Part shown: one piece after another, positions 33,528 through 43,786 of the stretch
How positions within the stretch are numbered: position 1 is the first letter of the stretch
How the letters are laid out: each line of letters starts with the position of its first letter
From: an uncultured Erythrobacter sp.
GTDB lineage: Bacteria > Pseudomonadota > Alphaproteobacteria > Sphingomonadales > Sphingomonadaceae
Assembly: GCA_947488085.1 (NCBI GenBank)
Contig: CANKYI010000001.1
Location: 2,861,928 to 2,925,927, forward strand
Reading direction: 5' to 3'
DNA: 64,000 bases
Program-made: the position numbers and the translations under genes
Notes under the pieces: generated by a model
What the model saw: only the letters and a program-made list of their open reading frames with translations
What the model was told of the DNA's origin: nothing
The model's database searches: none

Positions 33528-35789
33528 ATGGCAAACGATCCAAAGGGCGGCTTTACCAGCCGCGAGGCGCTTTTTTATCACGAGACTGGGCGTCCAGGTA
33601 AGATTGAGATTGTTGCGACGAAGCCGATGACTTCGCAACGCGACCTTAGCCTTGCTTACTCCCCCGGCGTTGCCGTTCCAGTTGAAGCTATCGCTGAGGA
33701 CCCCTCGCTCGCCACGCGCTACACCGCCAAAGGCAATTTGGTCGCGGTGATTTCCAATGGCTCGGCCATCCTGGGATTGGGCAACTTGGGCGCGCTCGCT
33801 TCCAAGCCGGTGATGGAAGGTAAGGCGGTGTTGTTCAAACGCTTTGCCGATGTGGATTCAATCGACATCGAGCTTAACACCGAAGATCCCGAGGCATTCA
33901 TTAATGCGGTCGCGCTGATGGAACCCAGCTTTGGCGGGATCAACCTTGAGGATATCAAGGCGCCTGAGTGCTTTATCATCGAAGCCGCTCTGCGTGAGAA
34001 GATGAACATCCCGATCATGCATGATGACCAGCATGGCACCGCAATCATTACCGCAGCTGGCCTGCTCAATGCGTGCCATTTGACCAATCGGGACATTGCC
34101 GATGTTAAAGTCGTGGTGAACGGCGCAGGTGCTGCGGCAATTGCTTGCACTGCTTTGATCAAAGCGATGGGCGTGAAACATGAAAATGTGATCATGTGTG
34201 ATCGCCGCGGCCCAATCACTCCGGGTCGCGAGAATGTCGATCAGTGGAAGAGCGCACATGCCGTTGCGACCGATGCGACCAGCCTTGAAGAGGCGCTCAA
34301 AGGTGCGGACATTTTCCTCGGCCTCTCTGCGGCTGGCGCGCTGAAGCCGGAATGGGTGGCGGATATGGCGGACAAGCCGATTATCTTCGCCATGGCCAAT
34401 CCGACTCCAGAAATTATGCCGGATGAAGCGAAGAAAGTGCGGCCCGACGCAATCATCGCGACCGGGCGCAGTGACTTCCCTAATCAGGTCAACAATGTCC
34501 TTGGTTTTCCTTTCATCTTCCGCGGTGCGCTCGATGTGCAGGCAACGACGATCAATGAGGAAATGAAGGTTGCGGCAGCTACCGCGATTGCGGAATTGGC
34601 GCGCGAACGCGTGCCGGAAGAAGTGGCAAGCGCATATGGCAAGAACCAGAAATTCGGAACCGATTATATCATCCCTGCGCCCTTCGATCCGCGTTTGATC
34701 GAAGTCGTCTCTTCCGCCGTGGCCAAAGCCGCGATGGACTCAGGTGTCGCAAAGAGCAGCATTGACGATTTTGAAGCCTACGGAGTTGCTCTGCGGTCCC
34801 GCCTGAACCCGACTACATCGGTTCTGACCGGGGTTTATAATGAGGCGAAGGCGCATCCGAAGCGGATGGTATTTGCTGAGGCGGAAGAAGAGGTTGTGCT
34901 GCGCGCGGCCATTCAGTTCCGCGATTTCGGATATGGCGAACCCATTCTGGTCGGACGGACCAAAGCGGTGATGGACAAGCTCCATCAGCTTTCGGTCTCC
35001 GATCCCGGTAGCTTCGATATCCAGAATTCGGCAGATAGCGAGCATGTGCCCGCCATGGTCGAGTATCTTTACGGTCGCCTGCAACGGCGCGGTTACACAG
35101 AGCGGGACGTGCGCCGCATGGTCAACCAAGAGCGCAATGTCTTTGCGGCTCTGCTGGTTGCTCTGGGTCATGGCGATGGAATGATTTCAGGCGTGACCCG
35201 TACCTATGCGCAGACCGTGCGCGAGGTGAATCTTGTGCTCGATAAGAAACCTGACGCGCTGCCGTTTGGGATCCACATGATGATCGGGAAGAACCATACG
35301 ACGTTCCTCGCCGATACGACGATCAATGAACGGCCTGATTCAGCGGAACTCGCCTACATTGCCAAGGAAACCGCAGCGGTCGCCCGGCGCATGGGTCATG
35401 AGCCGCGCGTCGCGTTTCTGTCCTATTCGACATTTGGCAATCCATCGGGTCAGTGGCTCGGTAATATCCGTGATGCCGTGGCAATCCTGGACCGAGATGG
35501 GTGCGATTTTGAATATGAAGGTGAGATGGCGCCCGATGCGGCATTGAACCCAAAAGTGATGGGGCTTTATCCTTTTAGCCGCCTATCTGCGCCAGCCAAT
35601 GTGCTGATCATGCCGGGACTGCAATCGGCGAACCTGTCAGCGAAACTGCTGCGCGAACTGGGTGGGGATTCGACAGTTGGACCAATGTTGATCGGGATGG
35701 AGAAGCCGGTGCAGATTGTGCCAATGACTGCAGCTGCACCCGATGTCTTAACATTGGCCGTGCTGTCTAGCGCTGGGATTGTGGGATAG
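33528..35789 (+). CDS. maeB: NADP-dependent malic enzyme with phosphotransacetylase-like domain
   Basis: 753-aa MaeB-type enzyme converting malate to pyruvate, CO2 and NADPH. Malic enzyme domain (1-~420): SLAYSPGVAVPVEAIAEDP, MHDDQHGTAIITAAGLLNAC with metal ligands, and nucleotide-binding VVVNGAGAAAIACTALIKAM. C-terminal ~330 residues are a phosphotransacetylase-like regulatory domain (MLIGMEKPVQIVPM). The ATG at 33528 follows GGGGGGAATAATC; a GTG 15 bp upstream overlaps the RBS and is rejected. Confidence 0.95.
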   Translation: MANDPKGGFTSREALFYHETGRPGKIEIVATKPMTSQRDLSLAYSPGVAVPVEAIAEDPSLATRYTAKGNLVAVISNGSAILGLGNLGALASKPVMEGKAVLFKRFADVDSIDIELNTEDPEAFINAVALMEPSFGGINLEDIKAPECFIIEAALREKMNIPIMHDDQHGTAIITAAGLLNACHLTNRDIADVKVVVNGAGAAAIACTALIKAMGVKHENVIMCDRRGPITPGRENVDQWKSAHAVATDATSLEEALKGADIFLGLSAAGALKPEWVADMADKPIIFAMANPTPEIMPDEAKKVRPDAIIATGRSDFPNQVNNVLGFPFIFRGALDVQATTINEEMKVAAATAIAELARERVPEEVASAYGKNQKFGTDYIIPAPFDPRLIEVVSSAVAKAAMDSGVAKSSIDDFEAYGVALRSRLNPTTSVLTGVYNEAKAHPKRMVFAEAEEEVVLRAAIQFRDFGYGEPILVGRTKAVMDKLHQLSVSDPGSFDIQNSADSEHVPAMVEYLYGRLQRRGYTERDVRRMVNQERNVFAALLVALGHGDGMISGVTRTYAQTVREVNLVLDKKPDALPFGIHMMIGKNHTTFLADTTINERPDSAELAYIAKETAAVARRMGHEPRVAFLSYSTFGNPSGQWLGNIRDAVAILDRDGCDFEYEGEMAPDAALNPKVMGLYPFSRLSAPANVLIMPGLQSANLSAKLLRELGGDSTVGPMLIGMEKPVQIVPMTAAAPDVLTLAVLSSAGIVG

Positions 35790-35913
35790 GGTGCCCACTC
35801 TATTCCAACAGTTCCTTAATCGGCACATAGTTGAACCTAAATGCGAATGGCGAGAGTGGGATTATCAAACGTTTCAAGGATAATCTTTGCCCTGAGACTA
35901 AGGATGTAGTGGC

Positions 35914-36615
35914 TTAGCGTCGCCGGAATCGAAAATACCAAACTTCGTGGCCGAACACTTCACGTGCTTTTGTTTCGTAACGCGTCTTGGACCAGCCGCT
36001 CGGCCGGTTCTGCCAATCGGCAGGCTTTTCCGCGACCCATTCAAACTCGTCCCCAAAACGCTGCATCACCATCAACGCATGGCGGAGATAGATCGCGTGA
36101 TCGGTGCCAAAGCGGAATTCGCCGCCCGGTTTCAGTTTGTCGGCGATCAATTTAACCGGCCCATCATTCATCATCCGTCGCTTGGCATGGCGCGCCTTTG
36201 GCCAAGGATCGGGATGGAGCAGATAGGCCATTGTCAACGCGCCATCGGGTACGCGCGCGAGCACTTCCATGGCATCACCATGGTGGATGCGAACATTGGC
36301 CAGGCGCTCTTCTTCAACGTGCGAAAGAGCCTGAGCTACGCCGTTAAGGAACGGCTCTGCGCCAATAAAGCCATGATTGGGCAGCAGGTCCGCGCGATAG
36401 GCAAGATGCTCGCCCCCGCCAAAGCCGATCTCGAAATGCAGCGGGCAGTTTTCGCCAAACAGGCCTTCCGCCGTCACGGGGCCTTCGTCAGGCACCGCGA
36501 TTTTTGGGAGTAGATCATCCACCAATCCCTGCTGGCGCGGACGCAACGGTTTACCCATGCTTCGGCCATAGAGCCGGCTCAGAGTGGTGGGATCGCCTTC
36601 TTTGTATGCGCTCAT
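35914..36615 (-). CDS. trmB: tRNA (guanine-N7-)-methyltransferase
   Basis: 233-aa SAM-dependent methyltransferase making m7G46 in tRNA. Motif I in LHFEIGFGGGEHLAYRA, then FIGAEPFLNGVAQAL, HHGDAMEVLARVPDG and the family's LLHPDPWPKARHAKRRM catalytic segment, and C-terminal RYETKAREVFGHEVWYF. Complete, standard length. It is followed by a 124-bp gap with nothing evident before maeB's end (convergent). Confidence 0.95.
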   Translation of the reverse strand: MSAYKEGDPTTLSRLYGRSMGKPLRPRQQGLVDDLLPKIAVPDEGPVTAEGLFGENCPLHFEIGFGGGEHLAYRADLLPNHGFIGAEPFLNGVAQALSHVEEERLANVRIHHGDAMEVLARVPDGALTMAYLLHPDPWPKARHAKRRMMNDGPVKLIADKLKPGGEFRFGTDHAIYLRHALMVMQRFGDEFEWVAEKPADWQNRPSGWSKTRYETKAREVFGHEVWYFRFRRR

Positions 36616-36715
36616 GCAATGCGCGCTAATCAGGCGGCATCGCCCTTGTCCAGCCTAAGTTTTTCAAACGCACGGCTTGAGAGCGTACGCCACTTGCTTG
36701 TATCGCCTGTCGACA

Positions 36716-37927
36716 ATGGAACAATTTACAGAATTATTCGCCACGCAGCCGCCTTGGGTGCAGTCAGTTGCGGGCCTTTTCGGCCTCTTCGCGGCTGCAA
36801 TCATTGTGAATTATGTGCTCAAATACATAATCCTTCGTGCAGCTGCTCCCTATCTTGATGCTAAGTCGCAGACGATCAACAAATCTGCCGCATGGCTCGC
36901 CACGGTCGCACCTCTGTTGATCATCTCGAATGGCATTTGGGCGGTGCCCAACACTTCCGACCAAATTCGCATAGTTATCGCCAATGTCACACAGGCCATG
37001 ATCGTTCTGTCTGTGGCTATGGCAATCGTCAAAGCGCTAACTTACGCGAATGAGGTTTACGAGCGCCTGCCGACATCGCGCAATCGCCCTATAAAAGGGT
37101 TTGTGCAGGTTGTGAAAATCCTCGTCTTGTGCGGGGCGGCGATCATCGTGATCTCGGTGCTAATCGATGAATCGCCACTGCTTCTGCTGTCGGGATTGGG
37201 TGCGGTTACGGCGGTGCTCTTGTTGGTCTTCAAGGACACTATCCTGAGCCTTGTCGCCAGCGTTCAGCTGACCACCAACGATATGCTGCGCGTGGGTGAT
37301 TGGATCACGATGTCGAGCATGGATGCCGATGGCGATGTCATCGATATCTCTTTGCACACGGTGAAAGTTCAGAATTTCGACAAGACAATCTCCACGATCC
37401 CCACGCACCGGCTGGTTTCTGATGCGTTTCAGAATTGGCGCGGGATGAGCGAAAGCGGTGGGCGACGGATTAAGCGATCCATTGTGCTGGACCAGAACAG
37501 TATCCGGTTCCTGACTGATGAGGAGGTCTTGGAGCTTAAGAAGTTCAAGATGCTCAAAAGCTATCTGGCTGCCAAGCGTGAGGAGATTGCAGAATGGAAC
37601 GCGCGTGAGTTAAGCGGTGAGGATGCGCCCGTTAATGCGCGCCGTTTGACCAATATCGGCACTTTACGCGCTTACATGATCGCATATCTGCAATGGCATC
37701 CACGTATTGGCGAGAATTTCACACTGCTCGTACGGCAGCTACCGTCGGGTCCGCAGGGGCTGCCGATTGAGATATATTGCTTTACCGATACGACTGCATG
37801 GAATGAATATGAGGGCATTCAGGCCGATATTTTTGACCATTTGATGGCAATCGTGCCCGAATTTGATTTGAAACTGTTTCAAGAACCCACTGGGCGCGAT
37901 TTCGCATCAATTGGGAATTCGGATTAA
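36716..37927 (+). CDS. MscS family mechanosensitive ion channel
   Basis: 403-aa membrane protein. N-terminal membrane segments at about residues 15-40, 60-85 and 85-110; pore-lining TM3-like region SGLGAVTAVLLLVFKDTILS then LVASVQLTTNDMLRVGDWIT, the MscS beta-domain start, and a long cytoplasmic C-terminal domain with insertions between 255 and 320. Longer than E. coli MscS (286 aa), like YbdG/MscM-type channels. The ATG at 36716 (MEQFTELFATQ) lacks a strong RBS but earlier codons in frame are not conserved-looking. Confidence 0.87.
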   Translation: MEQFTELFATQPPWVQSVAGLFGLFAAAIIVNYVLKYIILRAAAPYLDAKSQTINKSAAWLATVAPLLIISNGIWAVPNTSDQIRIVIANVTQAMIVLSVAMAIVKALTYANEVYERLPTSRNRPIKGFVQVVKILVLCGAAIIVISVLIDESPLLLLSGLGAVTAVLLLVFKDTILSLVASVQLTTNDMLRVGDWITMSSMDADGDVIDISLHTVKVQNFDKTISTIPTHRLVSDAFQNWRGMSESGGRRIKRSIVLDQNSIRFLTDEEVLELKKFKMLKSYLAAKREEIAEWNARELSGEDAPVNARRLTNIGTLRAYMIAYLQWHPRIGENFTLLVRQLPSGPQGLPIEIYCFTDTTAWNEYEGIQADIFDHLMAIVPEFDLKLFQEPTGRDFASIGNSD

Positions 37928-37953
37928 TCGGGATTGGCTGCCAAATGCAAAAC

Positions 37954-37984
37954 GCCCGAGACCCAAATGAATTGGGGCCCGGGC
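37954..37984 (-). terminator. Rho-independent terminator of ctrA
   Basis: On the minus strand GCCCGGGCCCCAA pairs with TTGGGTCTCGGGC (two internal mismatches) across TTCAT, followed by GTTTTGC. It lies 34 bp past the ctrA stop and also just after the convergent channel gene, so it may serve both. Confidence 0.7.
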
Positions 37985-38017
37985 ATTTCAACACAGAAGA
38001 CTTAAATCTGGTTCGGC

Positions 38018-38713
38018 TTATGCCGCTTCGGCTTCGTCCTGAGGATCGCGCAGCACATATCCGCGGCCCCAAACGGTTTCGATATAGTTTTCGCCGCCGC
38101 ATGCATGGCTGAGCTTTTTGCGCAGTTTGCATATAAAGACGTCGATGATCTTGAGCTCAGGTTCGTCCATCCCACCATAAAGGTGGTTGAGGAACATTTC
38201 CTTCGTCAGAGTGGTGCCCTTACGCAAGCTCAGCAGCTCAAGCATGGCGTATTCTTTGCCAGTCAGGTGCACGCGGGCGCTGTCGACTTCGACGGTTTTC
38301 GCATCGAGGTTCACAGCGAGTTTGCCAGTGCGGATGATTGATTGGCTGTGGCCTTTCGATCGGCGCACAACGGCGTGAATGCGGGCGACCAGCTCTTCGC
38401 GATGGAAAGGCTTGGTCACATAATCATCGGCACCGAAGCCGAACGAGCGGATCTTGCTGTCCATTTCGGCAATGCCTGAAAGGATCAGAACCGGCGTCTG
38501 CACTTTGGCGACGCGCAGTTTCTTCAACACATCATAGCCATGCATATCTGGCAGGTTCAGGTCGAGCAGGATGATATCGTAATCATACAGCTTACCCAGA
38601 TCGAGGCCTTCTTCGCCCAGATCGGTCGCGTAGACATTAAAGCCTTCGGTAGTCAGCATGAGCTCAATAGCTTTCGCCGTTGTTGGCTCATCCTCGATCA
38701 GCAGCACTCGCAT
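38018..38713 (-). CDS. ctrA: Cell-cycle response regulator CtrA
   Basis: 231-aa OmpR-family master regulator of the alphaproteobacterial cell cycle; in other species it also controls motility and GTA genes. Receiver domain with Asp51 ([20 protein letters not shown]) and Lys in [20 protein letters not shown]; winged-helix output with [20 protein letters not shown] and [18 protein letters not shown]-terminus ends EAEAA, an Ala-Ala tail of the type recognised for ClpXP proteolysis. Upstream DNA holds CtrA-type sites and a GAGTC (CcrM) site. Confidence 0.97.
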   Translation of the reverse strand: MRVLLIEDEPTTAKAIELMLTTEGFNVYATDLGEEGLDLGKLYDYDIILLDLNLPDMHGYDVLKKLRVAKVQTPVLILSGIAEMDSKIRSFGFGADDYVTKPFHREELVARIHAVVRRSKGHSQSIIRTGKLAVNLDAKTVEVDSARVHLTGKEYAMLELLSLRKGTTLTKEMFLNHLYGGMDEPELKIIDVFICKLRKKLSHACGGENYIETVWGRGYVLRDPQDEAEAA

Positions 38714-38787
38714 TTCCGGTCCCCTATTTGCCCAATATGGCGGCCATTGTGGCTTGGTAACATCTCGCTAAGAGGTGTTGTCATCTA

Positions 38788-38851
38788 TTAACCACACAAG
38801 GTCTGAACGGAAAAGGTTAATTTAGCGTAAACCCAGCTTAATCCGCGAGTC
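38788..38851 (-). promoter_or_regulatory. ctrA control region with CtrA-like and CcrM sites
   Basis: Contains TTAACCAC (38788-38795), close to the TTAACCAT half-site, TTAA-N7-TAAA (38817-38831), close to the TTAA-N7-TTAA CtrA box, and a GAGTC (38847-38851), a GANTC methylation site. About 75-140 bp upstream of the ctrA start. The arrangement resembles autoregulated, methylation-sensitive ctrA promoters; binding is inferred. Confidence 0.5.
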
Positions 38852-38895
38852 GCAGGGTTCATACTTAGGTGTTGGAACGCGGTTCAATGGTTTAC

Positions 38896-40398
38896 CTAGA
38901 GCGCTGAGAGCTTCTTTTGGCGTCGCCGTTGGGCGCTCGAGCCGATGCCAATGGCCTCACGATACTTGGCCACGGTGCGACGGGCCAGATCGAACCCTTC
39001 ATCCCGCAAAAGGTCGGCCAGTTTTTGATCGGACAGCACCTTTTTGGGCTCTTCCGCGTCGGTCAGTGCCTTGATGCGAGCCTTAATCGCTTCGGATGAT
39101 GCCCCTTCGCCATCGCTGGACGCGACGCCGCTTGAGAAGAAATATTTGAGTTCAAAGCACCCGCGATCGCAGTGAAGGTACTTGTTGCTGGTCACGCGGC
39201 TAACCGTGCTTTCATGCATGTCAATCTGCTCTGCGACCTCACGCAAGGTGAGCGGACGCAATTCGGATACGCCGCGGCGAAAGAAGCCGTCCTGTTGCTT
39301 CACGATTTCGGCTGCAGTCTTAAGAATGGTCTTTTGTCGCTGGTCGAGCGCGCGGATCAACCAATGCGCATCGGCAAGCTTTTCCTTTAGCCAGCCTTGC
39401 GCCTCTGCATCGGGTGATCCGTCGTTCACTTCAACAAAGTAACTGCGATTAACGACCAATCGCGGCAATGTTTCTTCATTCAGGGCAATATCCCAACCAT
39501 CATTGTCGTTTTGTGTGAGCAACACATCGGGAACAATTGCATCAGTGGTCGTCGGGGCAAATGCGAGGCCGGGCTTTGGGTCAAAGCTGCGCAATTCACG
39601 CAGCATGTCGGCAAAATCCTCATCATCCACTTGGCATAGACGTTTGAGGCGCGCGACCTCCCCCAAGGCGACGAGTTCGAGATTGTCGATCAGCTTGCGC
39701 ATACATGGGTCAAGGCGGTCCGCTTCACGCGCCTGCAGCGCCAAACATTCAGCAAGGCTGCGCGCGCCCACTCCGGTTGGATCGCACATCTGCACGACCT
39801 CAAGAGCGTCTTCTGCCTCATCGAGCGTCACGCCAAGATCATAGGCCACATCACGCAGATCGCTCGCAAGATAGCCTGCATCGTCGAGCAACCCTGCGAT
39901 ATGACGCGCAGCAAAGGCTTCTTTATCATTGACCGCGATCCCACCGATTTGCTGATCGAGATGTTCGCCTAAAGATGCCTCGCTTGCCTGCGTTGCTTCG
40001 ATGCCCGGAAAATCGTCTCCCGCCGCGCCCCCGCTGCCACCCGCGGCGCCCCAATCATTTGTGGTCGCAGACATTGCTACTCCATCGCCGGTGTCGCGAT
40101 CTCGGTCGAGAGCGCCCGCGTCAATGTCGAGCGGCGCTTCGCTTTCGCCCTGTGTCTGAGCCATCAATTGGTCGGATGTAAATTCCTCACGAGGAATGTC
40201 ATCGGGGTCTGATGATGGGCTTTCATTGTCACTGGAGACTACGCCAGCCTCTAATAATGGATTGGCCTCCAGCGCGTCGCTAATGAAGGTCTCAATCTCA
40301 AGATTGGATGCGGCAAGCAGCTTGATCGCCTGCTGCAATTGCGGCGTCATCACCAATGATTGTGATTGTCGAAGATCGAGGCGCGGACCGATGGCCAT
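38896..40398 (-). CDS. rpoN: RNA polymerase sigma-54 factor
   Basis: 500-aa sigma-54. Region I glutamine-rich activator-interaction helix RQSQSLVMTPQLQQAIKLLA at the N-terminus; acidic region II (residues ~60-130); core-binding region; HTH; and the RpoN box ARRTVAKYREAIGI near the C-terminus. Directs transcription from -24/-12 promoters with enhancer-binding ATPases. Lies 11 bp after lptB in the same orientation, the common alphaproteobacterial lptB-rpoN order. Confidence 0.96.
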   Translation of the reverse strand: MAIGPRLDLRQSQSLVMTPQLQQAIKLLAASNLEIETFISDALEANPLLEAGVVSSDNESPSSDPDDIPREEFTSDQLMAQTQGESEAPLDIDAGALDRDRDTGDGVAMSATTNDWGAAGGSGGAAGDDFPGIEATQASEASLGEHLDQQIGGIAVNDKEAFAARHIAGLLDDAGYLASDLRDVAYDLGVTLDEAEDALEVVQMCDPTGVGARSLAECLALQAREADRLDPCMRKLIDNLELVALGEVARLKRLCQVDDEDFADMLRELRSFDPKPGLAFAPTTTDAIVPDVLLTQNDNDGWDIALNEETLPRLVVNRSYFVEVNDGSPDAEAQGWLKEKLADAHWLIRALDQRQKTILKTAAEIVKQQDGFFRRGVSELRPLTLREVAEQIDMHESTVSRVTSNKYLHCDRGCFELKYFFSSGVASSDGEGASSEAIKARIKALTDAEEPKKVLSDQKLADLLRDEGFDLARRTVAKYREAIGIGSSAQRRRQKKLSAL

Positions 40399-40409
40399 CG
40401 AATAAATCC

Positions 40410-41201
40410 CTAGAGAGTAAAGCTCTCGCCAAGGTAAAGCCGCTTCACGTTCTCATCAGCAACAAGCGCTTGCGGGGAGCCTGCAAACAGCACCTGTCCA
40501 CCATATATGATGCATGCGCGGTCGACGATATCGAGCGTTTCGCGAACATTGTGATCGGTGATCAACACGCCGATCCCGCGCCGTTTGAGGTCCTTAACCA
40601 GATCACGGATGTCGCTGATCGAGAGGGGATCGATCCCCGCGAATGGTTCATCCAAAAGCATGATTGAAGGCTTTGCGGCCAGCGCTCTGGCAATCTCGCA
40701 GCGCCGCCTCTCACCACCAGAAAGGGCCATCGCGGGACTATCGCGTAACTGCGTCAGGCCGAATTCGCCCAGCAATCGCTCCAACTCTTCGGCCCGGGTC
40801 GCACTGTCTGGTTCGACCATTTCGAGGACGCAATTGATGTTTTGCTCAACAGTCATCCCGCGAAAAATGCTGGTTTCTTGAGGCAGATAGCCGAGGCCAA
40901 GGATCGCTCGCCTGTACATCGGCAGGTTTGTCACATCCTCACCATCCATCAGGATTCGACCTGAGTCAGGTTTCACCAAGCCCATGATCGAATAAAAGCA
41001 GGTCGTCTTACCGGCGCCGTTAGGGCCCAACAGGCCGAGCACTTCGCCTTTGGCCACATTCAGCGAGATATCTGTAAGGACAGCGCGCTTGTCATAGCTT
41101 TTGGCGATAGAGATAACTTCCAGCCCGCCCTCAAGAGGCGCGGCTGTCGGTTCGAGATCGGTGGCTTCGATCCGTTCATCGAGAGTGGGCGTTTCTGTCA
41201 T
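40410..41201 (-). CDS. lptB: LPS export ABC transporter ATP-binding protein LptB
   Basis: 263-aa ABC ATPase powering Lpt-type lipid export to the outer membrane. Walker A GLLGPNGAGKTTCFYSIMGL, Q-loop in LGYLPQETSIFRGMTVEQNI, signature ALSGGERRRCEIARALA, Walker B IMLLDEPFAGIDPLS, H-loop VLITDHNVRETLDI. The usual neighbours lptC and lptA are not upstream here. N-terminal ~30 residues are an extension; an in-frame start 27 bp upstream is possible. Confidence 0.92.
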   Translation of the reverse strand: MTETPTLDERIEATDLEPTAAPLEGGLEVISIAKSYDKRAVLTDISLNVAKGEVLGLLGPNGAGKTTCFYSIMGLVKPDSGRILMDGEDVTNLPMYRRAILGLGYLPQETSIFRGMTVEQNINCVLEMVEPDSATRAEELERLLGEFGLTQLRDSPAMALSGGERRRCEIARALAAKPSIMLLDEPFAGIDPLSISDIRDLVKDLKRRGIGVLITDHNVRETLDIVDRACIIYGGQVLFAGSPQALVADENVKRLYLGESFTL

Positions 41202-41439
41202 GAATCTAGCTTTAGCACTGTCACTCACACTGAAAAGAGCAGTAAGCTCGATTTTGGCAAGATTTTTGCTTTCCGCCTCTGAAATCAGATTAGCCCACGC
41301 AAAAGTCTCGTGATTCCCGGTGCTTGGCGATGCCGTGTTGTATGCGACGCAACTATATTGCGAAATGGTTACAGAGCTTGCAACACTTCGCGGTCTTTGA
41401 GATACTCCATACGAACAGAAACCGTTGGGGAGCGGATAA

Positions 41440-41799
41440 ATGAACGAGCTGTCGCATCAGCAAGAAATCACTGCCAAGCGTTCACGCGATTGGCGCAAAG
41501 CGATGAGCGACCATGTGGCTTATGCGCTGCTTGTCTACACCGCCTTGCAGATTTTCCTGACAGTCAAAGCGCTGAGCCAAGGCACATCATCGATCCTGCC
41601 TTACGTGGCGTTGATCGTGTTAGTGGCAGCTATCATCCCCGCTTGTCGCTGGTTCGAAAAGCGCTGGGCAGACCTAAGCGATGATCAAGCCGCCGATATG
41701 CAGTTTGCAGGCGCATTTCGCCGTGACGTTGTCGGCTTGTGGCTGTTGGCAATTTGCCTTCCACTTGCGCTGACAGGGATTTTCAAAGCCGTACTTTGA
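41440..41799 (+). CDS. Hypothetical inner-membrane protein
   Basis: 119 aa with three predicted membrane segments (about residues 25-45, 55-72 and 96-116) and a charged N-terminus (NELSHQQEITAKRSRDWRKA). No family recognised with confidence. RBS GGGAG lies about 8 nt before the ATG. Convergent with the pyrophosphatase gene, whose end is 1 bp away. Confidence 0.7.
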   Translation: MNELSHQQEITAKRSRDWRKAMSDHVAYALLVYTALQIFLTVKALSQGTSSILPYVALIVLVAAIIPACRWFEKRWADLSDDQAADMQFAGAFRRDVVGLWLLAICLPLALTGIFKAVL

Positions 41800-41800
41800 G

Positions 41801-42328
41801 TTATTCCTTGGCGCGGTCAATCGCTTCCAAAACGATCTGACGCGCTTCTGCCCGGTCGCCCCATTTGCCGACCCTTACCCATTTCTCGGCTTCTAGATCC
41901 TTGTAATGGGTAAAGAAGTGCTCGATCTGTTGCATGATGATCGACGGCAAATCCTTTGTTTCGCCCACATCTGAGTAGTATGGGAAAGTCGTGTCGACTG
42001 GCACGCAAATCAACTTCTCATCGCCGCCATGCTCATCTTCGAGATTTAGCACGCCAATCGGCCGGGACTTAACCACGCAGCCGGGGATGAAAGGCGAGCG
42101 GGCGATAACCAAAGCATCCAGAGGATCGCCATCAGGGCTAAGTGTGTGTGGCACAAATCCGTAATTGGCAGGATAGCGCATTGGCGTGTGCAGGATACGG
42201 TCGACAAACAAAGCGCCGCTATCCTTGTCAAACTCGTATTTCACCGGTTCGCCACCAGTCGGCACTTCGATGATGACATTGAGATCGTCGGGAGGATTGG
42301 AGCCAGTAGGGATTTTGTCGATGCGCAT
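41801..42328 (-). CDS. ppa: Inorganic pyrophosphatase
   Basis: 175-aa family I soluble pyrophosphatase hydrolysing PPi to drive biosynthesis. Active-site metal ligands in YGFVPHTLSPDGDPLDALVI (Asp triad), preceded by DSGALFVDRILHTPMRYP and followed by DEHGGDEKLICVPV. Full length and typical. Divergent from hisS with 111 bp between starts. Confidence 0.96.
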   Translation of the reverse strand: MRIDKIPTGSNPPDDLNVIIEVPTGGEPVKYEFDKDSGALFVDRILHTPMRYPANYGFVPHTLSPDGDPLDALVIARSPFIPGCVVKSRPIGVLNLEDEHGGDEKLICVPVDTTFPYYSDVGETKDLPSIIMQQIEHFFTHYKDLEAEKWVRVGKWGDRAEARQIVLEAIDRAKE

Positions 42329-42439
42329 ATGCGGAGTTCCTAGTTGCGGTTGTCGGCCCCTCTCCCAAAAGGCGATTTGGGGCCGATAGCTCCCTTGCGA
42401 TATTGCGGCAAGTTCGAGTGTAGCCTAATCGGCCCATAT

Positions 42440-43786
42440 ATGAGCAAGAACACCCCTAAAGCCATTCGCGGCACGCAAGACATCTTCGGTGCCGATGCGG
42501 AGAGTTTCGCCTTTGTGGTCGAGACATTCGAACGCGTCCGCAAACTGTATCGCTTCCGTCGCGCCGAATTTCCTGTTTTCGAAAAGACCGAGGTTTTCGC
42601 CCGATCCTTGGGAGAAACCACCGATGTGGTATCAAAAGAGATGTATTCGTTTGAGGATCGCGGCGGCGACTCGCTCACGTTGCGTCCTGAGTTCACTGCT
42701 GGGATTGCGCGCGCCTACCTCTCCAATGGCTGGCAGCAACACGCGCCGTTGAAGATTGCGACCCATGGCGCATTGTTCCGCTATGAGCGCCCGCAAAAGG
42801 GCCGCTATCGTCAATTTCACCAGATCGATGCCGAGATTATTGGTGCAGGTGAGCCGCAGGCGGATGTCGAATTGCTGGCGATGGCGGATCACCTCCTGAA
42901 AGAGCTTGGGATCGAAGGCGTGACGCTGCACCTCAACACGTTGGGTGATGCGGCGAGCCGCGATGCTTGGCGTGCAGGGTTGATTGACTATTTCGGAGCG
43001 GTGCGTGGTGAGCTGTCTGAGGACAGTCAGGAACGGTTGGACAAAAACCCGCTACGGATTCTCGACAGCAAAGATCCGCGCGACAAAGCGTTTCTAGCCG
43101 ATGCACCAAAGATCGACGCATTTCTGTCGGACGAAGCGCTAGCGTTCTTTGATAGCGTAACCAAGGGATTGGATGCCGCCGGCGTGAAGTGGAAGCGCGC
43201 AGAGGCCTTGGTGCGCGGATTAGACTATTACCGCCACACTGCATTTGAGTTCATTCCCGATGAGGGTTCAGCGGCGGCCAAGGCATTGGGCGCGCAAAGC
43301 ACCATTCTGGGTGGCGGCCGCTACGATGGCTTGATGAAGAGCCTTGGCGGCCCTGATACACCAGCGGTTGGCTGGGCAGCCGGAATTGAGCGGCTGGCGA
43401 TGCTGGTGGGAGAGCGCAACCAAGAGCCAGTCGAACTGGCAGTTATCCCTCTCGGTAAGGACGAAGAGTTGAAAGCTATCGAAGTGGCCCAATCACTTCG
43501 ACTGAGCCATTTTGCGACTGAGTTGTTTGTTCGTGGGAACATGAAAAAACGCTTCAATCGCGCGGATCAGGCGGGCGCGAACGCTGCCATTATCATTGGT
43601 GCCGATGAGCTGGCGTCTGGTCTCTTGCAATTCAAAGATCTCAAAACGGGAGAGCAAACTGCGCTGTCTCTTGATGCCATCATAGAGCGGTCCTGGGACT
43701 TGCGTTTCGCCGACGATATGGAGGCGATGGACGATCAGCTTAGTGAATTGGAGCAAGAGGTGCGTGCGCTTGGAGAGCAAGATTGA
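42440..43786 (+). CDS. hisS: Histidine-tRNA ligase
   Basis: 448-aa class II HisRS. Motif 1/2 regions: [19 protein letters not shown] and [20 protein letters not shown]; histidine-A motif in [15 protein letters not shown]; motif 3 in [16 protein letters not shown]-terminal anticodon-binding domain with [20 protein letters not shown]. The ATG at 42440 ([17 protein letters not shown]) is the family start; the open frame extends 32 codons upstream without conservation. Overlaps prfA by 4 bp (TTGA). Confidence 0.96.
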   Translation: MSKNTPKAIRGTQDIFGADAESFAFVVETFERVRKLYRFRRAEFPVFEKTEVFARSLGETTDVVSKEMYSFEDRGGDSLTLRPEFTAGIARAYLSNGWQQHAPLKIATHGALFRYERPQKGRYRQFHQIDAEIIGAGEPQADVELLAMADHLLKELGIEGVTLHLNTLGDAASRDAWRAGLIDYFGAVRGELSEDSQERLDKNPLRILDSKDPRDKAFLADAPKIDAFLSDEALAFFDSVTKGLDAAGVKWKRAEALVRGLDYYRHTAFEFIPDEGSAAAKALGAQSTILGGGRYDGLMKSLGGPDTPAVGWAAGIERLAMLVGERNQEPVELAVIPLGKDEELKAIEVAQSLRLSHFATELFVRGNMKKRFNRADQAGANAAIIIGADELASGLLQFKDLKTGEQTALSLDAIIERSWDLRFADDMEAMDDQLSELEQEVRALGEQD

